Assembly (NCBI GenBank): GCA_038496445.1
Contig: JALMLS010000487.1
Coordinates: 212,407 to 276,406, forward strand
Origin: Trichosphaerium sp. ATCC 40318
Taxonomy: Eukaryota > Discosea > Flabellinia > Trichosidae
DNA length: 64,000 bases
Direction of reading: 5' to 3'
This document shows, piece by piece, positions 24,240-36,860 of this stretch. Every line of letters starts with the position of its first letter. Position 1 is the first letter of the stretch. The translations under genes were made by a program, and so were the position numbers. The notes under the pieces are model-generated. The model was not told the DNA's origin. It saw only the letters and a program-made list of their open reading frames with translations, and searched no databases.

Positions 24240-26980
24240 TTAATTATTTTCATGGCTTGGTGATGTTGAAAATCCATTGATAGTGTTTTCAATCTTCTTT
24301 TTACGTTCAATATACATCCACACTACAACTACAATGGAAGCTATAATAAAAACAATAGCAATGACTACTACAGCTATAATGATTACTGTCAAACTTCCAC
24401 TTTCTTCGTTACAAGCTGGAGATACAGTCAGAATAAGTGATCCTCTGTTTTGATTTAATCTGGTCCTATATGCACAATCTGAAGTGGATTCTATAGCTAC
24501 CCTACTAAACCCAGGAATGGTATCTTCGTCACATTGGTGACTCAAGAACATCAAATCGAAATCCTACAACAACATTTAGGCAAAATCAGCGAAGGTTGAG
24601 CTTGTTAAAGGTACGTTGAGGAGGGCTGCATTTGATTCTGATAGTTTAACAACTAAGCCAGTTTGAGAGATGTTAAGGCAACCCAACACAGTTACTGTAG
24701 CCTCATCAGTGATTGTCAGAGTTGAGCCAAGTGATAATGTTAGCGTGCCTACACAACAGTTAGAATTAAGTCAAAGCTTCGAAAACAGCACCATTTACGA
24801 CAAGGTCTGAGTTTATTATAATATCCGTGGTTGCGTTTAAGTCACCTTGGACGATCCAGACGCCACTAATGCATGACACAACATCGGCTGGTTTTGGTGG
24901 TAAACATTGTGTTATAGTAGATGTTGGTTGAGGTTGTGGACTTGTTGAAGGCGCTACACTTGAAGGTGGCTGACTTGTTGAAGGTGCCATAGGAACAACA
25001 ATAGATTCACCATTAAGGAAAGCGAAAGAAGCGGATGCAGAAGAGTTAGAAACAATCTATGGCATACAGTGAGTTTAAACAACGTTAATATTTGTGATGC
25101 TGTTGTACAAGAGTAGTATTGAGGATGTCATCATAAATTCCAACAATAGTATCTAATCTTTGTTTAGGCTCTAATTCGATTGCATCTCCATAAAAACCAC
25201 CAGATGTCTAAATAATGATTAGAAAATATCACGTGATTATTAACATCAGAAAGGACGTTATATTTAGATTAGTGTATCACGTGTAAACGCACATATTGTA
25301 AAAATTTCGTTGTTGTACTGTCTGTAACAGCAACTGTGAAAGAAACGGGCGTTTTGTCACCAGCTGGGAAAAAGCTAAAATGCTCTATTCTTCCTCCTAA
25401 CCCAATAGCTTCAACAGGGTCTGCGACTTGAGTGAAATTTATAGCATCGTATGTATCACAAACACCTTGATACTCATATAGGTATAGCCTCAAAGTAGCT
25501 TCGTGATCTTGAACTCCAAGAAGCACCAACTTTTTTTCGACATTGTGGGCTATTGAAGCTTGTGTTATTCCTCGTTCTGATATCACTATTCTACCAATCG
25601 TTTCATCCCGATTCTAAACGATTATCCGTGTTATAACTATGGTCACACAGATATCAACATCAAAATCACTTACTGGTTTTCTTGGCTGAAAATAAATTGC
25701 TTGTGGATCAAATAAAGAAAGTCGTGCTTCAAGAAAACAACCTGTGCCTAGTTCCGCAATACCTATTGGCGAGAAGCTGTTGCCGAACTCTTGTATGGCT
25801 TAAAGAATGTTATTTCAATACGTAAGGAAGCAGTGGAGGCTTACTATCTGGTATACGTTGCGCTGCTTGTTGTGGCTGCAAAGTCCAAAATGCTGCTTGT
25901 GATGCTTTGCCAGTGGCAATATTATGAACCCAAAGAGTATGTACACCTTGGCCTATAAGAACCTGTTAATTTTTTACAATGTCACGTGATTGAACGTGCT
26001 TGTTTGAAATGCTTTTATCCCTTGAATTTTGACAGTAGGCGTTTCCATTGGCCCAAAAATCTATACAGACACTGTTAGCAATCAATTGTTTTCTGTTTAT
26101 TTCGCAAACAAAGTTGCCGTTTCTGATCTGACTTGTGGATTCTAAACGGAATAGTTGTCATAGCCTTGATACACGTGTGTAGTTCCATCAAGATTGTGAT
26201 AACTTTTTTTTATACTAAGATGTCTTTGTGTACCGTGAGGGTTTCGTCGCCAAACTCAATGGTATGTGCGATTAGTTTCTCCGTGTTCGTATCATTAGGC
26301 TTTGATATCACTTGAATGAAATCCTCAAAGGGAGGTATGTAAGGGTCAGAAATGCCTTCTATAAACAATATTGGATATGTAAATTGTCCATGTTGTACAA
26401 TAGCTACGCAGAGTAATTAGCGATCAATAAATCCATCTTTGGAATACATAGCGTAATGAGTTTTGGAACTTTTCGAAAAATACTCCGTCGGTTTTTCATA
26501 AACACTCGAGTAAGTATTTAATAAACTAACGTCGCACTTGATTTATCCAGAAGGAACTATTGCCTTCTATTTACAGCGAAACGAACTCTAAATGTACATA
26601 CCTTCTGGCGTTCCTACACCTATAAATACCCCCTCCATATTATTTCTGTTCGCGTGACCGCCTTTTTAATCAGAAACTTAGTACACGTGACAAGTACCGA
26701 AAAAAAAACTTTCGGTTTTTATTAGACCTACTTTATTGAACTCGTACCTTGTACAGCGTAAACGTATACCCTCGTCCCATTTCGCAACCCAAGCGCAACT
26801 GTTTGATATGAAATATCGCTAGTATTTGAAAACAACAACGTCAGGTCGTGGTACTTGTTCGTCTCAAAAGCTTGAAACCCAAAACTCGGCCCTTTTTTTT
26901 TTTAATGGTTCCTGTTTATAGCACGACGTACCTAAACAACAAAGTACAATTACTAGAAGCGTCCTCGCATCGGCGTGCAT
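24240..26980 (-). CDS. Type I single-pass membrane protein, beta-rich ectodomain
   Basis: Starts at 26,980 with a signal peptide (MHADARTLLVIVLCCLA) split from the mature part by an intron (donor GTACGT). Ectodomain exons include SYQTVALGLRNGTRVYVY, NMEGVFIGVGTPE, TYPILFIEGISDPYIPPF, GQGVHTLWVHNIATGKAS, LFDPQAIYFQPRKPN and EHFSFFPAGDKTPVSF. A Pro/Ser/Thr linker (SQPPSSVAPSTSPQPQP) precedes a repetitive beta-helix-like stretch (IVQGDLNATTDIIINSDL; LTLSLGSTLTITDEATV). Near the C terminus come a transmembrane helix (LTVIIIAVVVIAIVFIIA) and a short tail (RKKKIENTINGFSTSPSH). It is likely a cell-surface protein of unknown ligand. The outer edge of the palindrome (26,294) cuts through this gene, so only its 5' part is duplicated at 57,313-58,001. 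Confidence 0.72.
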
Positions 26981-27490
26981 TTTACGTAGAGAAATTGAAC
27001 GGTCTGCTTATTATTCAATTCCAGTCAAAAACAAAAAATCCTTAGTTTTCAGATTCATTTTATCTTTAACCCCCCGAAGCTTACCGAGTTTTGTTTCTTA
27101 TTTTTGTGTTTGTATTCATACAAATACACGAGACCACACCATTTGAAAGTATGTTAAAGGTGCTTGACCCTTTCACTGCTACGTAAGTTGCAGTTACGTG
27201 GGCAGTAGCAAGTTTGTTTTATTTTGTTGTTTTCAAAGTTGAAAAAGTTCGTTTCGTATCATCAGTTTGTTCACTATTGCATCAACATTGTAAAATTAAT
27301 CTTCGTTTGAAGTGAAGGCATTTAAGTACCTTGACAAGTTGGTATACCTGTAAGAGTTCAAAATGTAAAATCTCCTAGTTCACGGAATGTGATCCCTTGT
27401 ACACCGCCCCGAGTTCATCGCACGTGTATAAACAAGACAACCGCTCCTCTTCCGTACCCGTTCTATATAAACCTCCCACATACACTCATC

Positions 27491-28850
27491 ATGCTTGTAA
27501 AGATAGTAAACACCAAAGATGAAAGGTTCAGACACAAATTGTTCTATTATCCTATCCTAACCTATAATAGGGCGCATAAAAGAATTTTAGACCTTCCCAC
27601 AGAGGTTTTAGCGCTTATTTTGCGTAAACAACAAAATCACGCTTTGCTGCTTCTCAAACATGTCATCACCTTGCTTCTATTGTTCACAATATTATTGGAT
27701 ACTGTAGCGTTCGGATTTCACGTGTTGACCAAGCTTCAGCAGTTTTAAAACACTCAAGTACTCTCCAGCACACAAACATCAAACTTGTTGGCAAAGCCAT
27801 TTCTGATGATGTTATCAAGACATTTGCTGGTGTTCATTCCATCAATCTTTGTGGATGTAGTGATACTGTAACTGATGAAAGTGTCAAAGCACTCTCTGGT
27901 GTTCATACCATTAATCTATGTAATACTACAGTAACAGATAAAGGGTTAAAGGCACTTTCTGGTGTGTCTAATATTCGTCTTGGTTATTATAAGCATATTA
28001 CAGATGAAGGGATAAAATCAATTGCTGGTGTACACACCATTAACCTATCTGAAGGGTTAAAAGCACTGCCATTAATCTATCTAATACTACAGTTACAGAT
28101 GAAGGGTTAAAGCACTTGCTGGTGTGCATGCTATTTCTCTGTACAGAACCTCTGTCACTGATGAAGGGTTAAAACCACTACATACCATTAACCTATCTAA
28201 TACTGCAGTTACAGATGAAGGGTTAAAAGCACTTGCTGGTGTGTCTAATATTCATCTTGGTTATTGTAAGCATATTACAGATGAAGGGATAAAATCAATT
28301 GCTGGTGTACACACCATTAACCTTAGAAATACTTTCATATCAGATGAAGGGTTAAAAGCTCTTTCTGGTGTTCATACCATTAATCTGTACAGAACCTCAG
28401 TCACTGATGAAGGGTTAAAAGCACTTTCTGGCGTTCACAATATAAAACTTCTTTATTGTAAGCATATTACAGACGACGGGATAAAAGCATTTGCTGGTGT
28501 ACACACCATTCGTCTATCTAATACTGCAGTAACAGATGAGGGGTTAAAAGCACTTGCGGCGTGCATACTATTTCTCTCTACACAACCTCAGTCACTGATG
28601 AAGGGTTAAAAGCACTCGCTGGTGTACATACCATTAACCTATCTAATACTGCAGTTACAGATGAAGGGTTAAAAGCACTTGCTGGTGTTCATACCATTAA
28701 CCTGGAGCATATTTTATTAATCTTAGAGGTTGTAAACAGATAACAAATGAGGCCATTAAATCACTAAATGGGGTTTGCAGCATTCATATTTTTTACACGT
28801 CAATTACTCAAGAATGTCTCGATCAACTGCTGTTGTCCAAAAATAATTAA
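27491..28850 (+). pseudogene. F-box/LRR gene, left-arm copy, frameshifted
   Basis: The N-terminal part MLVKIVNTKDERFRHKLFYY leads to the F-box RILDLPTEVLALILRK. Just after that the left copy has one A fewer in an A-run (near 27,628) than the right copy, which puts the frame into KQQNHALLLL and an early stop. Downstream the LRR array (27,830-28,850) uses a 21-residue unit such as HTINLYRTSVTDEGLKALSG, with variants SNIHLGYCKHITDEGIKSIAG. Some units are truncated or shifted (28,060-28,110, 28,550), so the array itself is also damaged. It ends ECLDQLLLSKNN. The family would bind Skp1 by the F-box and a target by the LRRs; this copy probably makes no full protein. Confidence 0.75.
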
Positions 28851-28859
28851 AGTGACGCA

Positions 28860-29918
28860 AAGTGTTTGGAAATAAAAAACCAATAGTTTTAATTGCCTGT
28901 TTAATCAAAATTCTGAAATTAGGCTGTTTTTGTGGTTGCTTAACTTGAATGGTACTGAAGAATACATGAGACGGTCAATGTCTAGTGAGTGCATATGCTT
29001 GGTCTTCGAATTACCACCTTCTGAAGGCAAATATGGAGCCGGTTGTCCCTGATCCATATAAGCATTCCTTAGATGACATGTCAACATCCCTAGCTTGGAC
29101 TCTTAAGCAACTCTGTTTTATTTAAACTTTCTTAAATTATTACACTTTAACATTGCTTCTTCTGCTATAGATCCAAAACCCATCTTTGGTCTCTGTGCTA
29201 TTGGTCCACGCGATGAAGCATTACCACTCACTACAATAAAATGGCTGTACACGTGTTTTCTCCGTTACAGACGTTTGGGTAAGACTTGGTATGACTCACA
29301 AATCAACTACAAACGCCTACAACGTGTACAAGAACATGGCGAGCAGCAATCACCCACATCCCACCCAAAAATTTCCTTTTCAATTTGTTTTAAAAACCTG
29401 TAAAACTTGCTTTTATTTTCCAAGTGTTTCTTGTATAATAGATAACAAATGCTTGGCGCTGCGCTAGAGCCACAAGACATTTTGTCTTCCTCCCAAACAT
29501 CGTCTAAGTTGAGTCCCTTTGGTTAGTTGATAGAAGAGTAGTAGTTAGTATCAGAACTCTAACATGAGTACAGCGTTCTTTTTTAGTTTTGGTAGATATT
29601 ATCACTCAAACACAACTTGACTCTGATAATATTAATACAAAGTGTATTACTTGTTGCTAAAACAAGAATTGTGGATAGTAGTGATACTCTCTTGTTTTAT
29701 TGTGTAACTGAGATAAAGTCTTCAAAGCCTCATCTAAGGAATGTGGTTGATCATATTCTCTGAAGCTTCCAGCTCACATTTTTTTCCACAATGTTATTGC
29801 TGAAAATATTGTGAAGAGTCAATCTTTAGATAACGTGACAAACCGTCAATTCTTCACAGAATAGCCAGACTTCCAATGACTTTTTAGTGCACGGATTCCT
29901 TGGTTTGTACTGACTTGC
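28860..29918. other. Arm-specific intergenic region with an indel between arms
   Basis: About 1 kb without a supported gene. A minus-strand open frame (28,905-29,087, containing YMDQGQPAPYLPSEGG) is also open in the right arm (55,374-55,559), but I recognise no domain; it may be a gene fragment. Bases about 29,242-29,562 are missing from the right arm. The remainder matches the right arm. Confidence 0.5.
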
Positions 29919-32339
29919 ATGGCTAATATTCAAGCCAGCGATGAAGATATTGTGCATTTACTTGATGAGGAGACACAAACCCTACTGCCAAAACGAACTT
30001 TATGGCACACTGAGAGTTTAGGCGTAATTCCAACGAAGAAGACGGATAAAGCCAAAATCAATAAAGAAACGATATGTGGGATATCGTACGAGTGGTATAA
30101 TCTCATAATAATGAGCGTCGGCTTTTTTCTTGTGTTTATGGCTGCAAACACTATTCAGAACTATATGACGACAATTTTACCAGGTAACGTGCTATTATCA
30201 CGCTAAAAACTGTGAAACTTCTTAAAACACTCTCCGACGCGTAGATATTACTTTAAACACAATAAACTGTTGCGTTTACGCTTGAAAAACTCATTTCAAC
30301 GTTTAACGTTTTACAACTGCTTTTCTACATTTTGAGTGGCCTTATAATGATCAATTATCGTTTAATAGCGACCTTGCCGCTATAATTTTTAGTTTGATAC
30401 TTTCTTTTTGCTGATTGCATCGCAGGAAAGCTTGGAAGCGTGTCAATGGCAATACTATGCTCTTCATGTGCATTTTTTTCTTTACTTTCTCCTGTGGTTA
30501 TCAGCTACATCTCCGAGAGGTGTGTCAATATTGTTCGGATTTTTTTTGTTGTAGTACATTTTTTATTAACACTTTTTTTTACAAAGGTGGTCGATGGTTA
30601 TTGGTGCAATATGTTATACAATTCTAATCGCTAGTCTTATAAAAATAGTACATATTTTATTGTATATAATAGCTTCAGTATGTGGTATTGGTGCTGCATT
30701 GCTGTGGGTTGCTCAAGGTGCGCCAAATTCTTTAAAAAAAAACAAAAAAAATCAGAACTATGTTTCTCGCTTGATTATGCACCAGCCATAGCCTCAAACT
30801 TGCTTGGATCATTATATAGCCTGTACCAATAATTCATGTATCACGTGTTATTAATCGATTTATTTAGGTGCTTTTTTGACAGAGATTTCCTCAGAAGGAA
30901 ATAGAGGTAGAAATTCTGGTATCTTTTGGGCAGCATACCAGCTTTCCTCTGTTTTTGGAAATCTTACTGCATACTTCATTTTTAAGTATCTCTCGTTTTC
31001 TACTCTTTGTATTATTTTTACTGTGATGGCTGGTTGTGGTAGTGTAGTAATAGGACTTCAAACAAGGTCACCAGTTGCGAAAATTGAACGAAAAGCAATG
31101 CGTTTCTCAAGGTAACAAAAAAAAAAGCTTTGTTGTCGCTTACAAACTTTGTTTATAAAGGCCATCTCCCTTCAAAGTCTTAAAGACTGCCTCCAAAATA
31201 ATACCACGTTATGAGTTTTTACTTATGACGCCGATGTTCTTATTCACAGGTATGTTAAGTGAATGTTAGTACCCTGATGACCAAAGCTCACCTTGTCTTA
31301 GGATTTGAGCTATCTTTTTGGGCAGGCTCTTTTCCTCTATTACTTGATGCTAAAGGTGTCGGATTAGCTCTGACATTTTTAGCAGCTGCAGATATGTTGG
31401 GTGGTCTTATAATAGGACCTATATCCGACAAGATAGGACACAGTTTTGTTGTAGTAGGAGGGTACTTTAAACATCTTTTTTGGTTTATGTTTTTCGTGGA
31501 GTATCTGTTAGCGTTTCTCTACCACCTGTTGGCCTTACGTTTCTCAAATTACTATGCTGGTTTTTTAAATAATCACGTGAACAAAGCACGGCTGTGGTTA
31601 AACACATTCTTATTTCGCTTTTTTTTTTAGGAGCTTTACTTTTGGTTTAGCACTCTTCTTTGTTATGTGTGTTCGTGATGGTTGGTGGTCTGATTCATTG
31701 ACACTTGATGGTGTCCCATGGACTGCTTTTGTAGCGGCTGTGCTTCTTGGGATTAGTGACTCTATTTTCAATACACAAGTAAGGAACTTTTCACGTAGCT
31801 TGTTTCGCCAATTAACTTGAAAATAAAGGTTTACTCTCTTCTTGGAGAAGCTTACTCTGGGGAGAGTATAGGAGGATTTACAGTATTCTTCTTTTTACAG
31901 GTAAAGACAAGCATTTAAACCTGGTTTTTTTTTTTTGAAAAATTCTTTACACGTTCATCCAGTATTTCTAAGAATGTGTTTTGTGTTTGTTTTTGAAAAC
32001 AACAATTTGCCAAGGTTGATACCGTTTACAATCAAAATCAGTTAACACATTACTATAATGATCAGTTCTTTCACTTGTATTTTTATTATCATAGTAATGA
32101 TATGATAAAGCAACCCACCAACACGGTACTTACTTTATCTACAGAACTTTGCTATTGCGATTGGATTCTTCTATCCTCCACATATCCCTCTTGCCAATGT
32201 TGAAGGGTCAAGCTATGCCCAAATATGGATTCAACTTGGCTTACTTATAGTGAGTACTATTTGTTATGTTGTAGCAGATCAGATTATCACTGGTACAAAG
32301 AAACATCAAGTACTTAGCATTATCCATAGTATAGATTAG
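29919..32339 (+). CDS. UNC-93/MFSD11-like major facilitator protein, left-arm copy
   Basis: Multi-exon membrane carrier of about 440 residues. The N-terminal cytosolic part (MANIQASDEDIVHLLDEETQ) precedes TM1 (IIMSVGFFLVFMAANTIQNY). Later segments are KLGSVSMAILCSSCAFFSLL, MVIGAICYTILIASLI, IIASVCGIGAALLWVAQG, AFLTEISSEGNRGRNSGIFW, CIIFTVMAGCGSVVIGL, FELSFWAGSFPLLLDAKG, LTFLAAADMLGGLIIGPISD and LLGISDSIFNTQ. The WVAQGAFLTE...NSGIFWA block is characteristic of UNC-93-like proteins, and GPISDKIG is an MFS loop motif. It ends VLSIIHSID. Family members are membrane regulators or transporters of uncertain cargo. The frame is open in all exons I can follow, so the left copy may be functional; its partner on the right is frameshifted. 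Confidence 0.82.
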
Positions 32340-32888
32340 AAAGTAAACAATTCATCTGAACTATGTGATAAATAAAATTTGTAAACTAATGGTAATGTTC
32401 ATTGTTCGTGTGCCTTGCAGAAATCATGTAACTGTTTTTCTTCAATATTGATTAATAGTGAAGAAAATGGTATTCTTTGCTACCTTAACACCATACAATT
32501 AATACGTTACGGGAGGCTTTAGATTCTTGTTAGGGTTTGTTGTTTTCATTGCAAGTCCGCTAAAACTTAAATGTTATTTATTATTTAAAGTGGTTTATCG
32601 ACGTTGAAAAACTATGTTTAAAGTCAGTAAGTTGAATGAGTATCATGTACCAAAAGCATGTTGGTCACGTGTAGTTTTGAAGAAAACAACAGTCCCTCGT
32701 TTTCTTGAAATTGCTTTAACTGAACTACATAAAAAGAAGGCAATTCAAGGTCTTTAGATTGCAGGTCGGGCAGGAAGACTTTGCTATTGAACACAAGGGC
32801 ATTGATCAACTTTGCTACTGTTCTTTTGCGCATCGATTAGTGATGCAGTACAGAAAACAACAAAAAGCAGTTTGTTTTTAGCTTCAAT
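32340..32888. other. Convergent intergenic region
   Basis: Between the UNC-93-like gene and the small helical gene. A minus-strand frame at 32,624-32,833 (KRTVAKLINALVFNSKVFLP) is also open in the right arm (52,019-52,222). Its conservation only reflects the recent duplication; it has no domain and is probably 3' untranslated sequence. Confidence 0.45.
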
Positions 32889-33542
32889 TTATTTAATTCC
32901 AGCCTCAAGTAGGTCCTTTACTATCTGTTTCTCGTCTTCATCTAGTTCCACACCAGCTGCTTTCACAGCAATTGCCCATGATTGCGCCCAAACTTCAGCA
33001 AAGAAGGCTGCCATACGCTTTGAGTATCCATACGTTTGTGCCAGCGCACCATTTCCTTCATTTTCACGCCATGATTTCATGCCACAAGCGTGTGCAGCTT
33101 GCCAAACCTTGTAATGAATTAGTGCCACGTGATAAATAAAAAACAGAATGAGACACTTTGACTAAAAGAAAAGGAACGTCATACCTTCGGATTACCAAAA
33201 GCGTTGAAAACCATTTGTAGTGCTGCCGAAGCAACAGTGAACAATAAATCGGTTACAGTGGAACCAATCCTAACAGTTGAGTTAAAACCCAAAGTCTGAC
33301 TGTGTAGAACAAACGTACGCGTTGACAAGTTTATCTGCTAGGCTAGTGTTCCGTTCTAAACATTCTTTAAAGAAAGTGCGTGTCTTTGTTCTGAGGATGT
33401 TTAAAAAGTGATTTATAGCCTTGTATATTGGGTTACTGGAGTTTGACAAACTTTCTCGAGCTATACGGATTATAGCTTTTGTATTTTTGGCAATCTCTAC
33501 TTCAGTAGGTTTTGTTTCAGTAAGTTTTGTTTCCGTTGTCAT
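32889..33542 (-). CDS. Small all-helical protein, unrecognised, left-arm copy
   Basis: Three exons. The first starts at 33,542 with a Thr/Glu/Lys-rich head (MTTETKLTETKPTEVEIAKN), then helix-forming sequence IRIARESLSNSSNPIYKAIN and TKTRTFFKECLERNTSL. A 49-base intron with donor GTACGT follows NA; exon 2 gives IGSTVTDLLFTVASAALQMV; exon 3 gives VWQAAHACGMKSWRENEGNG, MAAFFAEVWAQSWAIAVKAA and GVELDEDEKQIVKDLLEA. Total about 190 residues. The amphipathic helices suggest a small soluble or membrane-associated protein. No family is recognised. The same frame is intact in the right arm. Confidence 0.65.
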
Positions 33543-33715
33543 TGTCTTGTAGTTGCTGATATTATGACTATTTTACAGTTCGTGAACAGGTTCACAGTTC
33601 CTGTAGAAGATTTCTTTTCAAGGAACCAAGCGCGCTTACATTGGATAGAAGCAGATAGTTTGAATTTGTATTTTCATACACGTCTTTTAGTTCCTGTCTG
33701 TTTTATACAAAGAAG

Positions 33716-34482
33716 CTAATACCATAAGAAGGCACCTCCCAATGGTTTAACAGGTTGGTCATGAGCTATTTTTGTTAGTTCCTTGTCAAAATGTACTAAA
33801 TTTCCAACCCTTGCCGCAGTATTGGTTACAGTTTCAATACCGTGGGAGATGATCGCAGTATATTTTTGCCTACACAGTACGATCAACCCACAGAAGTGTC
33901 CAATGAGCTAAAAACGAATTTAAAAAGTTTGCAAAAGCGAATTAAAAAGGCATGATGTCCTACAAAGCTATCGCATTACCGCCAAACACGGTATGAATAC
34001 CTCAAACACTGTTTGCTGTATGTTTTTACTTCCAATCAACGTACGTGTATAACTTACTAGCGCTACGCTAGCGCCTACCCCACGCTAACAAAAGCGCTCT
34101 CGCAACACCCAAACATCAAGGCATGTGTAATAACGCTAAAATCTCCAAAAACACCAGCGTAGCTGTAGGCTTTGTAAACGCCGGCGGGTGTCAAATATCC
34201 AAATAAAAATTGTTGGTTTGTTAAATCACGTGTTGAATTGATTGGCCCAATAACGTAGGTTTGAAACGGTTGGATTTACTGGACAGGCTTGAGGAACACG
34301 TTTAAAAAGGGTGAGATTTGCAAGATCTGCCAGCAGTGTCAAATCCGTCAGATCCTACAGGTACTGGATTTTTTTTGCTAAAAGTCACTCTGTCTCATAA
34401 CTTGAATGAAACAGGCAATACAGTTTAAAACGTAAGCCAAGAAAGGTTTCACGTTAGCTCCATCGGAAAAATAGAAACGAGG
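33716..34482 (-). CDS. Unrecognised multi-exon gene with hydrophobic segments, left-arm copy, 5' end unclear
   Basis: Found by joining short frames across 45-60 base introns; none of the pieces is long on its own. In order: FYFSDGANVKPFLAYVLN, ACFIQ joined to DLTDLTLLADLANLTLFKRV, then QACPVNPTVSNLRYWANQF, YAGVFGDFSVITRALMFGCC, a weak small exon, and a last exon starting LIGHFCGLIVLC and ending QPVKPLGGAFLWY. The two hydrophobic stretches could be membrane segments. The true start lies upstream of 34,482 and was not found. No family is recognised, and the model may be wrong in detail. Confidence 0.45.
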
Positions 34483-34851
34483 CTGTTATTGCAATAAGTT
34501 CTAGTATAAGTTTACAACGTTTTCTTCCTTGTAAAGAACCTTTGTCTTGTCATATGTATAAGACCTTATACAAAGCGCCCAGAAGTTGAGTTCTCCACAT
34601 ATAGGGATTGTTAGATTATGCCTTGTCATGTGATGATTGATGATAAATCACATGTGCCTTAGGTAAAAATAATATAAACTATGTAGAATCGTTCCCAGCA
34701 TCGTCTAGCAGTGTATACTCATGACATATCATACATCAACTTACAAGCTATCTTTTTACAACGTTTGGCGTTTCGGTTTTGTGCCACGTAACTGTTTTCT
34801 TGAAAGACCGATTTTGAGTGGAAAAGTCAGTTCTGTGTCTAATACTGAGTC

Positions 34852-36860
34852 ATGGGCTCCATTTTCTCGTATTTTCGGCCTAAAAGGGTATTATAATACG
34901 TTAGTACATATATTAACGAGCGATAGGGCAAAATAGGCGCGGAACTCGAGAAACTTGACCAACAGCTCCAAGAAGCCGAGGATAGGTTACAAGGATACGC
35001 TCAAGCACATAGAACGTTAACATGGCGCCTTTTGATTTTATTCACTTTACTGGAGCTCTCTTATCTCGTGTTCTGGTACTTTATAGTTGTTATTACAGAA
35101 CCATGGGAGCGTTTAGTTTATCTTGTGCCGATAGTAGCTATACCGTTTGGGTACGTTTTTACAACTTGTCATTATACGCCTTGCGCTGAATTAGTGCGAT
35201 AAAAGCGTACAGAATCAAGAAACGTAAATTAACGAAAAAAAACCTACATTTACGTTTAAATACCATCCTGACTATTGCATATAGTAGTATGTTATTGAAT
35301 AGGATTGTAAATTGGTATTACGGGAGATGTAGGCGATTATCACGTGCGATCTTTTTCTTATTCTTTAAAACAAAACAAGTTTTTTAAATTTACGCCATAA
35401 GTCAGAAATTTCGCTCACGTGTGCTTACTTTTTAACTATTTATGCAGTGGCTTACAGAGACAAAATTCATAAGCAACAAGTCGAAAAGGTACCCTTCACG
35501 AGGTAAAATGATTATGAGCTAACTACTGTTAAGTTAGAAGAGCTCAAAGAATTTACAAACTACTATGAAACAAGAAAACTAGTTGAAACATATGAAAGCA
35601 CTCTGAAGAACCTTACACCAGGTGATCCAAGAAAGCAAAACCCAGGTACATTTTTAGAACACTTGACTCAAAAGTATCACTTCACAATGACATCAGAATC
35701 AAACTTGAACCTCCAAGAAACTGGAGAAGAAAACCCACATTACTTACAAAATCAATTAAGTTCACCATCACCGCCATTTTTAAACAACTCTTTAGGTTTG
35801 AGACGTAGACCGGGTGCAACAGCTGCCATGACACCTACGGGACAGGTATTACTTCATCACAACTTTGAGTATTTTTAGTATCTTCTAACCATCCCAATAG
35901 CCCCGCCAAGCGCCAACACCAAAAAGCGCACCACCAGCAAACTATCGAAGACCGACCGCATCAATGCCAACTGGTGGTATTGCCGCACATAACTCACAAA
36001 GAGAACCTGCACAAACTGGATTCAGATCTCCTGAACATTCTAGGATTCAACAATCTCAACCTCCAGCAAACTCTCCTTACAGACCACCACCGCAGGTAAT
36101 AGAAACTACTTGTACTCTTCAGCCATTAACGTTTTTATCTCAAAAAAAACAGAATCAACCACGACAAAATGTTATTCGTTCTCCACCTCCTTCTATGCCT
36201 GTACCTGCTCACATGAAACAAAGTACTCCATTTAAATATTCAAAACACTTAGATGTATTTTTTACTGAAAGTTAATTTTAGGAGCAGCAAGACAAGTACA
36301 AGCTCCTGTAAATGTTCAACCACGTAAAGCTGGTTATTTTGATACTTTATTGGATTGGTTGATTGATGGAGATGACAAGGAAAAGCAAGAACCTTACTTT
36401 AGGTAAGTTAATGATGAGTTGCTTTATTATTCGGTTGATATATCGTTATTATTTTTTGAAACATTAAAAACTTTTGGATCGCATAAAATACATTTGGTCA
36501 GATTTCATCACCTTTACTTAAGAACGTTTAAACGCATGAAAAAACATTCAAGGAAGCAACATTCATTAATGATGACAATAATTGATCGGTCTTACAATTA
36601 ACTCTTGATTTAATTCTTAATTGTCCTCCTTTTTGTTTAGTTTGCTATCACGTGTACTGATTCTTATTTTAAGACGTGTGACTCCAGTCAAAGCAGCTCG
36701 TAGTAGACAAGCAGTTGCAACTCAAAAAGAAGAAATGGATTCTATCCCAGAACCTGCTCCTAGAAATGAGTCTCAAGCACCAGAACGTAGACAAATCATA
36801 GAGAAGAGTTCAAAAGAAGAAGTAATTGATAATGACGCACCAAAAGATAAAGATGCATAA
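34852..36860 (+). CDS. Lunapark-like ER three-way-junction protein, left-arm copy
   Basis: Choosing ATG 34,852 gives MGSIFSYFRPKR, a good N-myristoylation start like that of animal and plant lunaparks. An intron (34,888-34,926) then leads to GAELEKLDQQLQEAEDRLQG, a coiled coil, followed by a paired hydrophobic hairpin (LLILFTLLELSYLVFWYFIV and LVYLVPIVAIPFG) that inserts into the ER membrane. A second coiled coil follows: KIHKQQVEK, then across a 45-base intron LEELKEFTNYYETRKLVETY. A Pro-rich disordered middle (SMPTGGIAAHNSQREPAQ; QQSQPPANSPYRPPPQ) leads to AGYFDTLLDWLIDGDDKEKQ and a charged tail ending NDAPKDKDA. The zinc ribbon expected at the C terminus of lunaparks is not visible. Such proteins stabilise tubular ER junctions. 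The longer frame starting at 34,721 is not favoured. Confidence 0.75.

Noticed and set aside
34721-34936. Longer lunapark N terminus starting at 34,721
   Set aside because: The inner ATG at 34,852 gives MGSIFS..., the myristoylation-type start of the family, and splices in phase to the coiled coil.
35489-35533. Stop codon in lunapark of both arms taken as a disabling mutation
   Set aside because: The stop lies in a 45-base segment with GTACCC donor and AAG acceptor that is 6 bases shorter in the third copy. Treating it as an intron keeps the coiled coil in frame, and other introns here are about as short (47-53 bases).
36419-36601. 60-codon frame in the lunapark last intron
   Set aside because: It lies wholly inside a well-bounded intron (GTAAGT...TTTAG), has no cysteines for a zinc ribbon and has no domain.
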